A stretch of 64,000 nt of DNA from Asinibacterium sp. OR53 (lineage in GTDB: Bacteria; Bacteroidota; Bacteroidia; Chitinophagales; Chitinophagaceae), in assembly GCF_000515315.1 (NCBI RefSeq), contig NZ_KI911562.1, positions 372,001-436,000 of the forward strand. The letters are read 5' to 3'. The translations under genes were made by a program, and so were the position numbers. The notes below the pieces were generated by a model. That model searched no databases. It was given only the letters and a program-made list of their open reading frames with translations, and had not been told where the DNA came from. How positions within the stretch are numbered: the stretch's first letter is position 1; each line of letters starts with the position of its first letter. Positions 55,151 to 62,682 of the stretch are shown piece after piece.

Positions 55151-57037
55151 TTATTTCCGCTGGAATTCCGGCGACCCGATGAGGATACCTGTCACCTGCG
55201 ATATCATGGCATTATTACCCGGAGCATAAGCCAGTGTGAAATTGTCGTTCTTGTTTGCAGCAATACTGATCTTTTTTCCTGCATCCATATCACGTACCAT
55301 AGCCGACAGCCGTTTGATATTTTCTGCCTCATCTCTCTCTGGCAATAAAATATTACTGTAAGCAACAAGCGCTGCTTCTGTACTTTCAGGTTCGTGGTTA
55401 TTATTCAACGCGGCCAGGTTCAGTTTAACACCAGGAATTTTTTCTGTGGCGAAAGCAAGACCGAAATTCATCCGGTTCAATAAAGAACCTGTATTGATCC
55501 AATATCCTGCTTTATCGGGAAAACCTGTGGGCGCCTGATAGAAATAGAAACGCTGTCCCATTTTCATACACCATGTATAAATTTGAAAAGGCTGTTGTAT
55601 ATCTGCTTTGGTAGCACGCACAGCACTGATAGCCAATTCAAAAGGTGATTTTACTTTTTCACGTAATGCTTTCTGGTCCCAGAACTCAGGACTGTTCACC
55701 ATCGTAATCAACACTGCTTTGATATTGCCATTCGTTTGCAGAAAAGCATCTGCCATCCTGTTCACCAATGCAGTAGCAGGCGTATCACATACAAAACGGG
55801 TAGCCAGTTTGGTAGCAATGAATTTAGCGGTGGAAGGATGTGTAGCCAGCATGTGCAATACTTCCATACCTTCCTGGTAACCACCGTTGGCCGGGAACCT
55901 GCGGCCGAGTATTGTTTTTTCTCCCTGGTCGTGCCGGTTGGCGCGAAATAAGAAATCACCTTCATGCACAAAGCCCTGCTTCATCATACGTTCTTCTCCC
56001 GCTATGTCCATTATTTTTTTGGCAATACCATTATTGAATAATGGTGCGGGAGCCCATCCTGTAAGAGCTCGTGCTACTTCTGTCACATCTTTTTGTGTAT
56101 ATCCACCATCTACACCCAGGGTGTGTAATTCCATGATCTCCCTTGCATAGTTTTCATTCAACCCCTGCTTCTTTTGTGCATTCATCACTTGCTCCATCAG
56201 GCGCATACCGGCTTCACCGGTGGTATCATTATTACTTTTCTTACGCAACTGCAGCTTGTTCCTGAGTTGCTCTACATTATTCTCCTGCTTATGAACCAGC
56301 TCATTGTTATTACTTACACTCGATGCATTATCGAGGTATTCCAGCATAGCGGGATGTTTGGCCGTAGACACCAGCATGGTTTCAAAATTCCCCAATACAT
56401 TCGGGCGGATTGCATCCCGCTCGTAGGTTTGTATATACTGTTCGCACTGGTTCTTAGTGAGTGATACATTGAAATGATTGAACCAGAAATCTGTCAGCAC
56501 TTCTTTGAGCTGGTTCTGACCATATGCCGCACGGATGACTTTTTGGTTGATGAGCTCCCGTTGCAGATCCTGCATAGGCTTATACCCGGCCTGCTCCATA
56601 AGAGCATGTAGCTTGTCCTGGTATTCCTTTCTCCCTGCCGATTGCAAAGAGTCTTTATCAATCAGGTGCTGCATGATCAGCACTCGTATCAGTTGACCTT
56701 GGTTGAGATAAGTATTGGCAATAGTACTGTTGCCAAAGCTCAATGTATTGTACCCTTCCAGTCGTTTGTTCACTTCATCATCAGGCAGATCGGCATTCAA
56801 TTGTTGTTTGAGCCATTTATCCAAACCCATGGATACCACTTCATCTACCTGCCCGGGCGTTGCCCCAAAACTGAAGCGGCTCAACAAGTGTGCTGCTGCC
56901 TGCCTGGAATTGAGTCCCATTTTTTTGTAAGGCATCTTGATCCTCGGTTCGGAAGAATGATTCAACTGAACAAAAGCAGACGATACAGTCATCACCGCTC
57001 CCACTGTAAATGTTTTCAGCATCCGGCTCAGATTCAT
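55151..57037 (-). CDS. DUF1800 family protein
   Basis: A 628-residue exported protein of DUF1800 (PF08811). After a signal peptide (TFTVGAVMTVSSAFVQ) it shows AAHLLSRFSFGATPGQVDEVVSMGLDKWLKQQL, VLTDFWFNHFNVSL, ENYAREIMELHTLGVDGGYTQKDVTEVARALTGWA and FVCDTPATALVNRMADAF. It is the partner of the DUF1501 protein. Function unknown. Confidence 0.93.
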   Translation of the reverse strand: MNLSRMLKTFTVGAVMTVSSAFVQLNHSSEPRIKMPYKKMGLNSRQAAAHLLSRFSFGATPGQVDEVVSMGLDKWLKQQLNADLPDDEVNKRLEGYNTLSFGNSTIANTYLNQGQLIRVLIMQHLIDKDSLQSAGRKEYQDKLHALMEQAGYKPMQDLQRELINQKVIRAAYGQNQLKEVLTDFWFNHFNVSLTKNQCEQYIQTYERDAIRPNVLGNFETMLVSTAKHPAMLEYLDNASSVSNNNELVHKQENNVEQLRNKLQLRKKSNNDTTGEAGMRLMEQVMNAQKKQGLNENYAREIMELHTLGVDGGYTQKDVTEVARALTGWAPAPLFNNGIAKKIMDIAGEERMMKQGFVHEGDFLFRANRHDQGEKTILGRRFPANGGYQEGMEVLHMLATHPSTAKFIATKLATRFVCDTPATALVNRMADAFLQTNGNIKAVLITMVNSPEFWDQKALREKVKSPFELAISAVRATKADIQQPFQIYTWCMKMGQRFYFYQAPTGFPDKAGYWINTGSLLNRMNFGLAFATEKIPGVKLNLAALNNNHEPESTEAALVAYSNILLPERDEAENIKRLSAMVRDMDAGKKISIAANKNDNFTLAYAPGNNAMISQVTGILIGSPEFQRK

Positions 57038-57152
57038 ACAAACAATTTGTCGTTGGATGCAAAGGGTGAGGGAAAGTTTAATAGGGTTATAAACAGGCAG
57101 GCAAAATTCGCCCTGTTAAATTCGCTTTTTACCGACAAATACTATTAAACTG

Positions 57153-58085
57153 TTAAGAATGGCGCATTCCTTTTGCCACCCGGAACAGGTGCAAAACATA
57201 AGGGAACAATGCATCCATTGTTTCTGCCGCACCTTTGGTGGAACCAGGCAATGTAATAACAAGCGTGTTTTGAATAAATCCTGCTACCCCCCTGGAAAGC
57301 ATGGCATAAGGTGTTCTTTGCTGGCCATAATTACGCGCTGCTTCCATGATGCCGGGAATCTCCCTGCTGAGTAGCGGACGTATGGCATCGGGTGTAACAT
57401 CGCGGGGAGACAATCCCGTGCCGCCTGTAAACAGCACCAGGTGATATCCTTCTGATGCTAACTGTTGCGCTTTCTCTTGTATGAGCGCAAACTCATCGGG
57501 AATTACTTCATATATGGAAGCCTGCAAATGATATTGTTGTAATTTTTCTACTACCGTTCTTCCGCTGCTGTCTTCTTTCGAACCAGCAGATACTGCATCT
57601 GAACAAACGATCACTGCGCAGCGCAGGCTATCGGTGAGTGTTTCATTAAAAGTGGTTTTGCCGCCTTTTTTAGACTCCAGGTGAATGTTGGTTATTTCAA
57701 TGCCTTTGTCGATAGGTTTCAGCATATCGTACATGGTCAATGCTGTAATCGCAGCGCCATGCATCGCCTCTACTTCAACACCTGTTTTATAAATGGTGCG
57801 TACTTCAACCCTGATTATAATAGACAGTTCTTCTACCTGGTATTGTATAGATGCGTGTTCTACCGGCAGCGGATGACAGTCGGGAATCACATCACTGGTT
57901 CGTTTGATGGCCAGCAATCCGGCTGCCCTGGAAAATTCGAATACATCGCCCTTGGGAACTGTTTTGTTTTGTACGGCATGGATCGTTAACAGATCAGATA
58001 CTTTCAATACTGCTACTGCCACTGCTTCTCTCAGGCTGTTCGATTTGGAAGTTATATCTACCATGGTCATTGATTCGTTTTCCAT
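57153..58085 (-). CDS. moaCB: Fused MoaC-MogA molybdenum cofactor biosynthesis protein
   Basis: A bifunctional protein of 310 residues. The N-terminal MoaC domain (residues 1-150; MVDITSKSNSLREAVA, DVIPDCHPLP, GVEVEAMHGAAITALTMYDMLKPID) forms cyclic pyranopterin monophosphate with MoaA. The C-terminal MogA/MoaB domain (residues about 155-310; CAVIVCSDAVSAGSKEDSSG, LVLFTGGTGLSPRDVTPDAI) adenylates molybdopterin. Overlaps the end of moaE by 19 bases, so it is the last gene of the operon. The fusion is known in Bacteroidota and some other groups. Confidence 0.93.
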   Translation of the reverse strand: MENESMTMVDITSKSNSLREAVAVAVLKVSDLLTIHAVQNKTVPKGDVFEFSRAAGLLAIKRTSDVIPDCHPLPVEHASIQYQVEELSIIIRVEVRTIYKTGVEVEAMHGAAITALTMYDMLKPIDKGIEITNIHLESKKGGKTTFNETLTDSLRCAVIVCSDAVSAGSKEDSSGRTVVEKLQQYHLQASIYEVIPDEFALIQEKAQQLASEGYHLVLFTGGTGLSPRDVTPDAIRPLLSREIPGIMEAARNYGQQRTPYAMLSRGVAGFIQNTLVITLPGSTKGAAETMDALFPYVLHLFRVAKGMRHS

Positions 58086-58513
58086 TGATGGGTCTCATCT
58101 TCAAACAATTCTTTTCCCCACACAGGTAATTCTGCTTTGATCCGCTCCACCAGTTCGCTGCACGCGTCTGTTGCTACTTTTCTATGCGGCGCAGAAGTAA
58201 ACACAAACAAACAAATTTCACCGGCCTGCACATTGCCTAAGCTATGCCATACATGCATGCAGGTCAGCGCATATTTTGCAAATGTTTCTTCCCGTATTGC
58301 ATGCATTTTTTCAATAGCCATTTCTTCGTAAGCGCTGTATTCAATAGCTGTCACTTTCTTTCCGTTGATCACATCAGCCCTTACCTGGCCCAGGAAAATG
58401 CTGTGTGCGCCAATATCTGTTTTGGTTTGATGGCTTTGTATTTTCTCTGCTATGAATGAAGCAGCGATCGCTCCGCGCACAAAGGGGTTCTTATATTTCT
58501 TTACCTCGTTCAT
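58067..58513 (-). CDS. moaE: Molybdopterin synthase catalytic subunit MoaE
   Basis: The large subunit of molybdopterin synthase, which converts cyclic pyranopterin monophosphate to molybdopterin using sulfur carried by MoaD. I start at ATG 58513 (MNEVKKYKNPF), 148 residues. Family motifs are GAHSIFLGQVRAD, IEYSAYEEMAIEKMHAI, WHSLGNVQAGEICLFVFTSAPHR and the active-site LPVWGKELFED, with its conserved Lys. Confidence 0.93.
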   Translation of the reverse strand: MNEVKKYKNPFVRGAIAASFIAEKIQSHQTKTDIGAHSIFLGQVRADVINGKKVTAIEYSAYEEMAIEKMHAIREETFAKYALTCMHVWHSLGNVQAGEICLFVFTSAPHRKVATDACSELVERIKAELPVWGKELFEDETHQWKTNQ

Positions 58514-58533
58514 ATTTTTATTGCAACCGTTAC

Positions 58534-58764
58534 TCACCCACCGGAAAAAGCAGGGAGCAATGCTACTGTTGCCGTATTGGTAAGGGTTGTATTTTCTGTA
58601 ATAAGATTTTTGTTCACCGCTATCCTGTAATGCATACCGCTTAATACCGGGAATCGTTTGTTGATTTCCTGCACCAGTTGGTCCGTATCCTTCACATCGG
58701 AAATTTCCATTTCCGATGCTGCCGCTTCTGCCAACTGTCCAAATAAAAGCACTTTTGTTTTCAT
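58534..58764 (-). CDS. moaD: Molybdopterin synthase sulfur carrier subunit MoaD
   Basis: A 76-residue ubiquitin-like protein from ATG 58764 (MKTKVLLFGQLAE), ending LLPAFSGG; the C-terminal GlyGly is thiocarboxylated to give sulfur to molybdopterin. Length and fold pattern (NTATVALLPAFSGG) are standard. The stop is 20 bases before the moaE start. The activating enzyme MoeB is not in the window. Confidence 0.92.
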   Translation of the reverse strand: MKTKVLLFGQLAEAAASEMEISDVKDTDQLVQEINKRFPVLSGMHYRIAVNKNLITENTTLTNTATVALLPAFSGG

Positions 58765-58768
58765 AACA

Positions 58769-59506
58769 TCAACGATGTTCAACCAGTAATTTATAGGATG
58801 CGATACATAATACCATGGCCAATGTATATTTTAATACCGTTTGTGTCATGCGCATCGCTCCAATATATGCACCGCATAAACCGCCGGCAAATGCAATGGC
58901 CACATACAAATACATATCTCCGTTGAAATGTATTCCATTGGTCATCTGACCCACCAGTCCTGCTATTGAATTAACAAAAATAAACAAAGCGCTGATAGCG
59001 GCTGTCTGCTTCATATCGGTCCATCGCAGGAGCAATAAAATGGGGGATAAAATAATGCCGCCGCCAATACCTATCAAACCTGAAAAAAAGCCAAGCAATG
59101 CGCCGATCAATAATGACAAACCAATGCTGGATTTTTTGCATTCTACCTTTCCGCTATATTGGAAAAACAAGAAACGGGCAACCGATATCAACAATAAAAC
59201 ACCCAGTATTTTTTTATAGGTAACGGCATTGATGGTGATCAGTCCGCCTATAAATGCCGCCGGCATAGACGCTACCGCCAAAGGCAGAAAGATATTCCAT
59301 TTGAAATGGCCTCCCCTGTAAAACTGTATAAAAGAAGTAAGGGATACAAAAAGATTCAGCATCAGCGCTGTTGGCTTCATTACATCGGGGGCGATGCCGT
59401 ACAGCGCCATCAATGCCAGGTAACCACTGGCGCCGCCATGCCCAACCGAAGCATACAGAAAGGCAATTACAAACAAGAGTACATAAAACAAGATCATCGG
59501 GTCCAT
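58769..59506 (-). CDS. TSUP-family (TauE/SafE) membrane permease
   Basis: A 245-residue membrane protein of the TauE/SafE family (PF01925), with 7-8 hydrophobic segments, the N-terminal SVGHGGASGYLALMALYGI and central GFFSGLIGIGGGIILSPILL signatures. Family members move sulfite, sulfonates or related anions. It lies inside the molybdenum-cofactor operon between moeA and moaD, so a link to sulfur supply, sulfite or nitrite export, or the molybdoenzyme's substrate is likely but unproven. Confidence 0.88.
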   Translation of the reverse strand: MDPMILFYVLLFVIAFLYASVGHGGASGYLALMALYGIAPDVMKPTALMLNLFVSLTSFIQFYRGGHFKWNIFLPLAVASMPAAFIGGLITINAVTYKKILGVLLLISVARFLFFQYSGKVECKKSSIGLSLLIGALLGFFSGLIGIGGGIILSPILLLLRWTDMKQTAAISALFIFVNSIAGLVGQMTNGIHFNGDMYLYVAIAFAGGLCGAYIGAMRMTQTVLKYTLAMVLCIASYKLLVEHR

Positions 59507-59515
59507 CGTAAAAAA

Positions 59516-60700
59516 TCAGCAGGTTAATAAATGTATTTCAACAAGGCTGCCTTCTTCGCAGCGCTCTGTTTCTTCATCTACTTTAATCAAACAATTGGCT
59601 GTTGCAAATGAACGCATCCGGTATGACTCCTGTGCATCCAGCAGCGTCACCTTACTTCCATCATAATATCCTTTCAGGAAATGAGTCAATGCATTTGTTT
59701 TAGTATAAACACCCGCAAGAGGTGTGCGAACAACCGGCAACGACAGGTTGCGCTTATTGAGCAAACTGATCGCATCGAGTACATACTCATAAAAACACGT
59801 AAGCACCGAAGATGGGTTGCCGGGCAAACCAAATACAGGCTTATTCATTTTGATTCCCGAGTACAAAGGCTTTCCTGGTTTTTGTTTCACTTTATGAAAA
59901 AGAGATTCCACTTTGCATGCAGCCGCAGCTTCTGTAACAAAATCATATTTGCCTACGCTTACACCACCCGTGAGTAAAACCATATCGCTCTCATCCAACG
60001 CCTGCTGCAACATATTCTTCAAGGTTCTCAGATCATCTTTTGCCCTGTATACTTTTATACTTTCGATACCGAAAAACTGTAATACAGCAACCAATGCATG
60101 AGAATTGGATTCATATACCTGTCCGTATTGCAGGGGTTTGCCCGGATCCTGCAACTCATTACCCGTAACGATCAGGCTGATTTCCGGGTTGGGATAAACA
60201 GTTGCTTTTTCTATTCCTATTCCTGCCAGAAAACCGATGGATGCAGGCGTAAGCAGGTGACTTTTTTGTATAGCAATTTCACCTGCTTTTATTTCAGAGC
60301 CTTTTGGTCTTACATTGGCGCCGGAGCGGATATGTTCGTCCTGCAACGTGAGCGCATCTTGTGTGGCATTGGTTTTTTCCTGCATGATCACCGTATCTGT
60401 TCCAGCCGGAACAGGCGCCCCGGTAAAAATGCGGAAAGCTTTACCCGGCATTTTCTTTTTAACGATCCCGCTGCCTGCCGGCACTTCACCTGCAATCCCG
60501 AGAGGCTTTCCTGGTTGCCAGTCCTGGAATGCAAAAGCATATCCATCCATGGCCGATTGTGCAAAAGCTGGGATATCGAATGGCGCCTGCAGGTCTTCTG
60601 CTAATACTTTTCCGGCAGCATCTGCCAGGTGCATGGTTACCGGCTCCAATGCATGAAAAGCTTGGGCTATTCTTTTTTTGGCTTCTGTTACTGAGATCAT
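59516..60700 (-). CDS. moeA: Molybdopterin molybdotransferase MoeA
   Basis: Inserts molybdate into adenylylated molybdopterin. The 394-residue protein has the usual domains: N-terminal FDIPAFAQSAMDGYAF, the molybdopterin-binding core with VTGNELQDPG, MVLLTGGVSVGKYDFV and FGLPGNPSSVLTCFYEYV, and a small C-terminal beta domain. It lies 12 bases after moaA in the same operon. Confidence 0.95.
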   Translation of the reverse strand: MISVTEAKKRIAQAFHALEPVTMHLADAAGKVLAEDLQAPFDIPAFAQSAMDGYAFAFQDWQPGKPLGIAGEVPAGSGIVKKKMPGKAFRIFTGAPVPAGTDTVIMQEKTNATQDALTLQDEHIRSGANVRPKGSEIKAGEIAIQKSHLLTPASIGFLAGIGIEKATVYPNPEISLIVTGNELQDPGKPLQYGQVYESNSHALVAVLQFFGIESIKVYRAKDDLRTLKNMLQQALDESDMVLLTGGVSVGKYDFVTEAAAACKVESLFHKVKQKPGKPLYSGIKMNKPVFGLPGNPSSVLTCFYEYVLDAISLLNKRNLSLPVVRTPLAGVYTKTNALTHFLKGYYDGSKVTLLDAQESYRMRSFATANCLIKVDEETERCEEGSLVEIHLLTC

Positions 60701-60712
60701 CGCAATTTTTTA

Positions 60713-61693
60713 TCAGCCACCAATGGTGATCATGCTTCTGTTCTGGATTGTATTGGCATACAGGTGTTCAAAATCTGTATTGAATTGTCCGCCTAATTCT
60801 TTTGCTTTCCCCCATATCGACTGTTGCACCAGCGGCACCACAGGTTCTCCGTTTCTCAAAGCAGTAAGCAGATCGGTTTCTTCTTTCGAGAAAAGACAGT
60901 TCTTCATTTTTCCATCAGCGGTGAGTCGCATCCGGTTGCAACCACCACAGAAAGGTGCGCTCATGGTACTGATCACTGCAAAGCTGCCTGCATGCCCCGT
61001 AACCTGGTAGGCTTTCGCTGTATCGTTTGGCTTGCCGGGTAAAGCAGTGAATGCATAAGTCTTTTCAATCGTGCGCATCATTTCCTGCCAGGTAACCACT
61101 TTATTATTGGTCCACCTGTTACCGGTAAAAGGCATGAATTCAATGAACCGGATATGAACAGGTTCCTGTTTTGTCCATTCAACAAAATCGGTCAGTTCGT
61201 CTTCATTCAATCCTTTCATCACTACCACATTGATCTTAACATGGAAGCCCCTGTTCAGCAGCAGAGCAATATTTTGCTTTACCGTATTGAAATGATTTTG
61301 CCGGGTGATGAAAAGGAACTTGTCTGCCGACAATGTATCCAGGCTTATATTGATGGAACGGACACCCGCATCTTCCAATACCTGCACAAACTTATGCAGC
61401 CTGGTACCATTGGTGGTAAGCGTGAGCGTTACCGGCAATTTCGCGAGTGACTGCAGGATGGCAGTGGCGTCTTTGCGCACCAACGGCTCACCGCCTGTGA
61501 GCCTGATTTTTTTCACACCCAGGCTCACAAAAATTTTTGCCAGCTCCTCGATTTCAGCTGCCTGCATCAGTTGTTTGGCTGGAGTAAATACATAATCTTC
61601 TTCCGGCATACAATAAAAACAACGCAGGTTGCAATTATCGGTCAGCGAGATACGCAAATAGTCGTGAGCCCTGTTATATTGATCTACCAGCAT
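60713..61693 (-). CDS. moaA: GTP 3',8-cyclase MoaA
   Basis: A radical SAM enzyme that starts molybdenum-cofactor synthesis from GTP. The 326-residue protein has the radical-SAM CxxxCxxC as CNLRCFYC near residue 23, RLTGGEPLVRKD, the second cluster CGGCNRMRLTADGKMKNCLF, and the conserved C-terminal GlyGly (MITIGG). It is the first gene of the operon. No clear TAnnTTTG promoter was seen upstream; the intergenic region to the divergent selW-like gene is 88 bases. Confidence 0.96.
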   Translation of the reverse strand: MLVDQYNRAHDYLRISLTDNCNLRCFYCMPEEDYVFTPAKQLMQAAEIEELAKIFVSLGVKKIRLTGGEPLVRKDATAILQSLAKLPVTLTLTTNGTRLHKFVQVLEDAGVRSINISLDTLSADKFLFITRQNHFNTVKQNIALLLNRGFHVKINVVVMKGLNEDELTDFVEWTKQEPVHIRFIEFMPFTGNRWTNNKVVTWQEMMRTIEKTYAFTALPGKPNDTAKAYQVTGHAGSFAVISTMSAPFCGGCNRMRLTADGKMKNCLFSKEETDLLTALRNGEPVVPLVQQSIWGKAKELGGQFNTDFEHLYANTIQNRSMITIGG

Positions 61694-61781
61694 ATATATT
61701 CTTTTTCGTCAGCCAGCTCGAATAATCAGTAAATTTATGTAGCCTAAAGGCCCCAACCCAACTTTAATTTATACATTCTAT

Positions 61782-62081
61782 ATGAAGCCTACCATTACCA
61801 TCACTTATTGTCCCAAATGTCACTGGCTTTTGCGTGCCGCTTATATCGCACAGGAGCTGCTCACCACTTTCGAGGCAGAGCTTAAAGCCGTTGCCCTCGA
61901 ACCCAGCGAAACCAGCGGCGAATTCCATATCAGTCTCAATGACGAAAAAATTTTCGACCGGAAAGAATACGGCGGCTTTCCCGAAATAAAAGAACTGAAG
62001 CAAGTTGTAAGGGACCGGGTTAGTCCGGGTAAAAGCCTCGGGCATGCCGATACCAAGCCCCACCATACCGATATCCTTTAA
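61782..62081 (+). CDS. SelT/SelW/SelH (Rdx) family thioredoxin-fold protein, Cys form
   Basis: A 99-residue protein with the N-terminal TITYCPKCHWLLRAAYIAQELLTTF pattern of Rdx family members (PF10262). The redox site is C-x-x-C, with Cys where selenoprotein W has Sec; no in-frame TGA is present. The C-terminal GGFPEIKELKQVVRDRVSPGKSLGHAD is typical. It precedes mobA by 16 bases. The cellular role of these proteins in bacteria is unknown. Confidence 0.88.
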   Translation: MKPTITITYCPKCHWLLRAAYIAQELLTTFEAELKAVALEPSETSGEFHISLNDEKIFDRKEYGGFPEIKELKQVVRDRVSPGKSLGHADTKPHHTDIL

Positions 62082-62097
62082 CAAAATAGTTCAAATT

Positions 62098-62682
62098 ATG
62101 TTGGGTATTATCCTTTGCGGCGGCAATAGTTCCAGGATGGGAAGCGACAAAGGGCTGCTCAAACTGGAAGCCAAAACCTGGGCGCAAACGGCTATCGATA
62201 AAATAACACCGCTGGGGATACCCGTTAAACTTTCTGTGAACCAGCAACAATACAAAGATTACACAGCGGTTTTCGATGCTGCCGATCTGGTAGTGGATGC
62301 ACCTTCACTGGATTTACACGGCCCTTTACTGGGTGTACTCAGCTGCCATCTGCAATATCCGCAAAGGGATTTTTTTGCACTTGCCTGTGATATGCCGCTG
62401 ATGGAACCTGCTTTGCTCAAAGAACTTCATGAACGATACCAACAGGCGCCTGAAGCAGAAGCCTGTGTTTTTACGAATGACGGAGAGCCGGAACCCCTTT
62501 GCGCTATCTACAGTGCAAGAGGATTGGCCAAGATATTGGCGCTGCTACAGAATGGGCATTTGGTCAAACACAGTATGAAGTACATGCTCGATCATCTTAA
62601 TATTGTTAGCATTCCCATACAACAACACCAGAAAACCTCGTTCCGCAATTTCAATGCACATGCAGAACTAAACGGTTTGTAG
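62098..62682 (+). CDS. mobA: Molybdenum cofactor guanylyltransferase-like protein MobA
   Basis: Transfers GMP from GTP to molybdenum cofactor to make the guanine dinucleotide form used by nitrate reductases and relatives. I start at ATG 62098 (MLGIILCGGNSSRMGSDKG), 194 residues; this contains the nucleotidyltransferase motif LCGGxSxRMGxDKG. ALACDMPLM is the metal-binding Asp region. The frame upstream of this start overlaps the previous gene. Its presence implies a molybdoenzyme of the DMSO-reductase class in the genome. Confidence 0.9.
   Translation: MLGIILCGGNSSRMGSDKGLLKLEAKTWAQTAIDKITPLGIPVKLSVNQQQYKDYTAVFDAADLVVDAPSLDLHGPLLGVLSCHLQYPQRDFFALACDMPLMEPALLKELHERYQQAPEAEACVFTNDGEPEPLCAIYSARGLAKILALLQNGHLVKHSMKYMLDHLNIVSIPIQQHQKTSFRNFNAHAELNGL

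Noticed and set aside
61782..62081. Possible selenoprotein (SelW type)
   Set aside because: The redox motif is Cys-x-x-Cys and there is no in-frame TGA or SECIS-like element, so this is the cysteine form.
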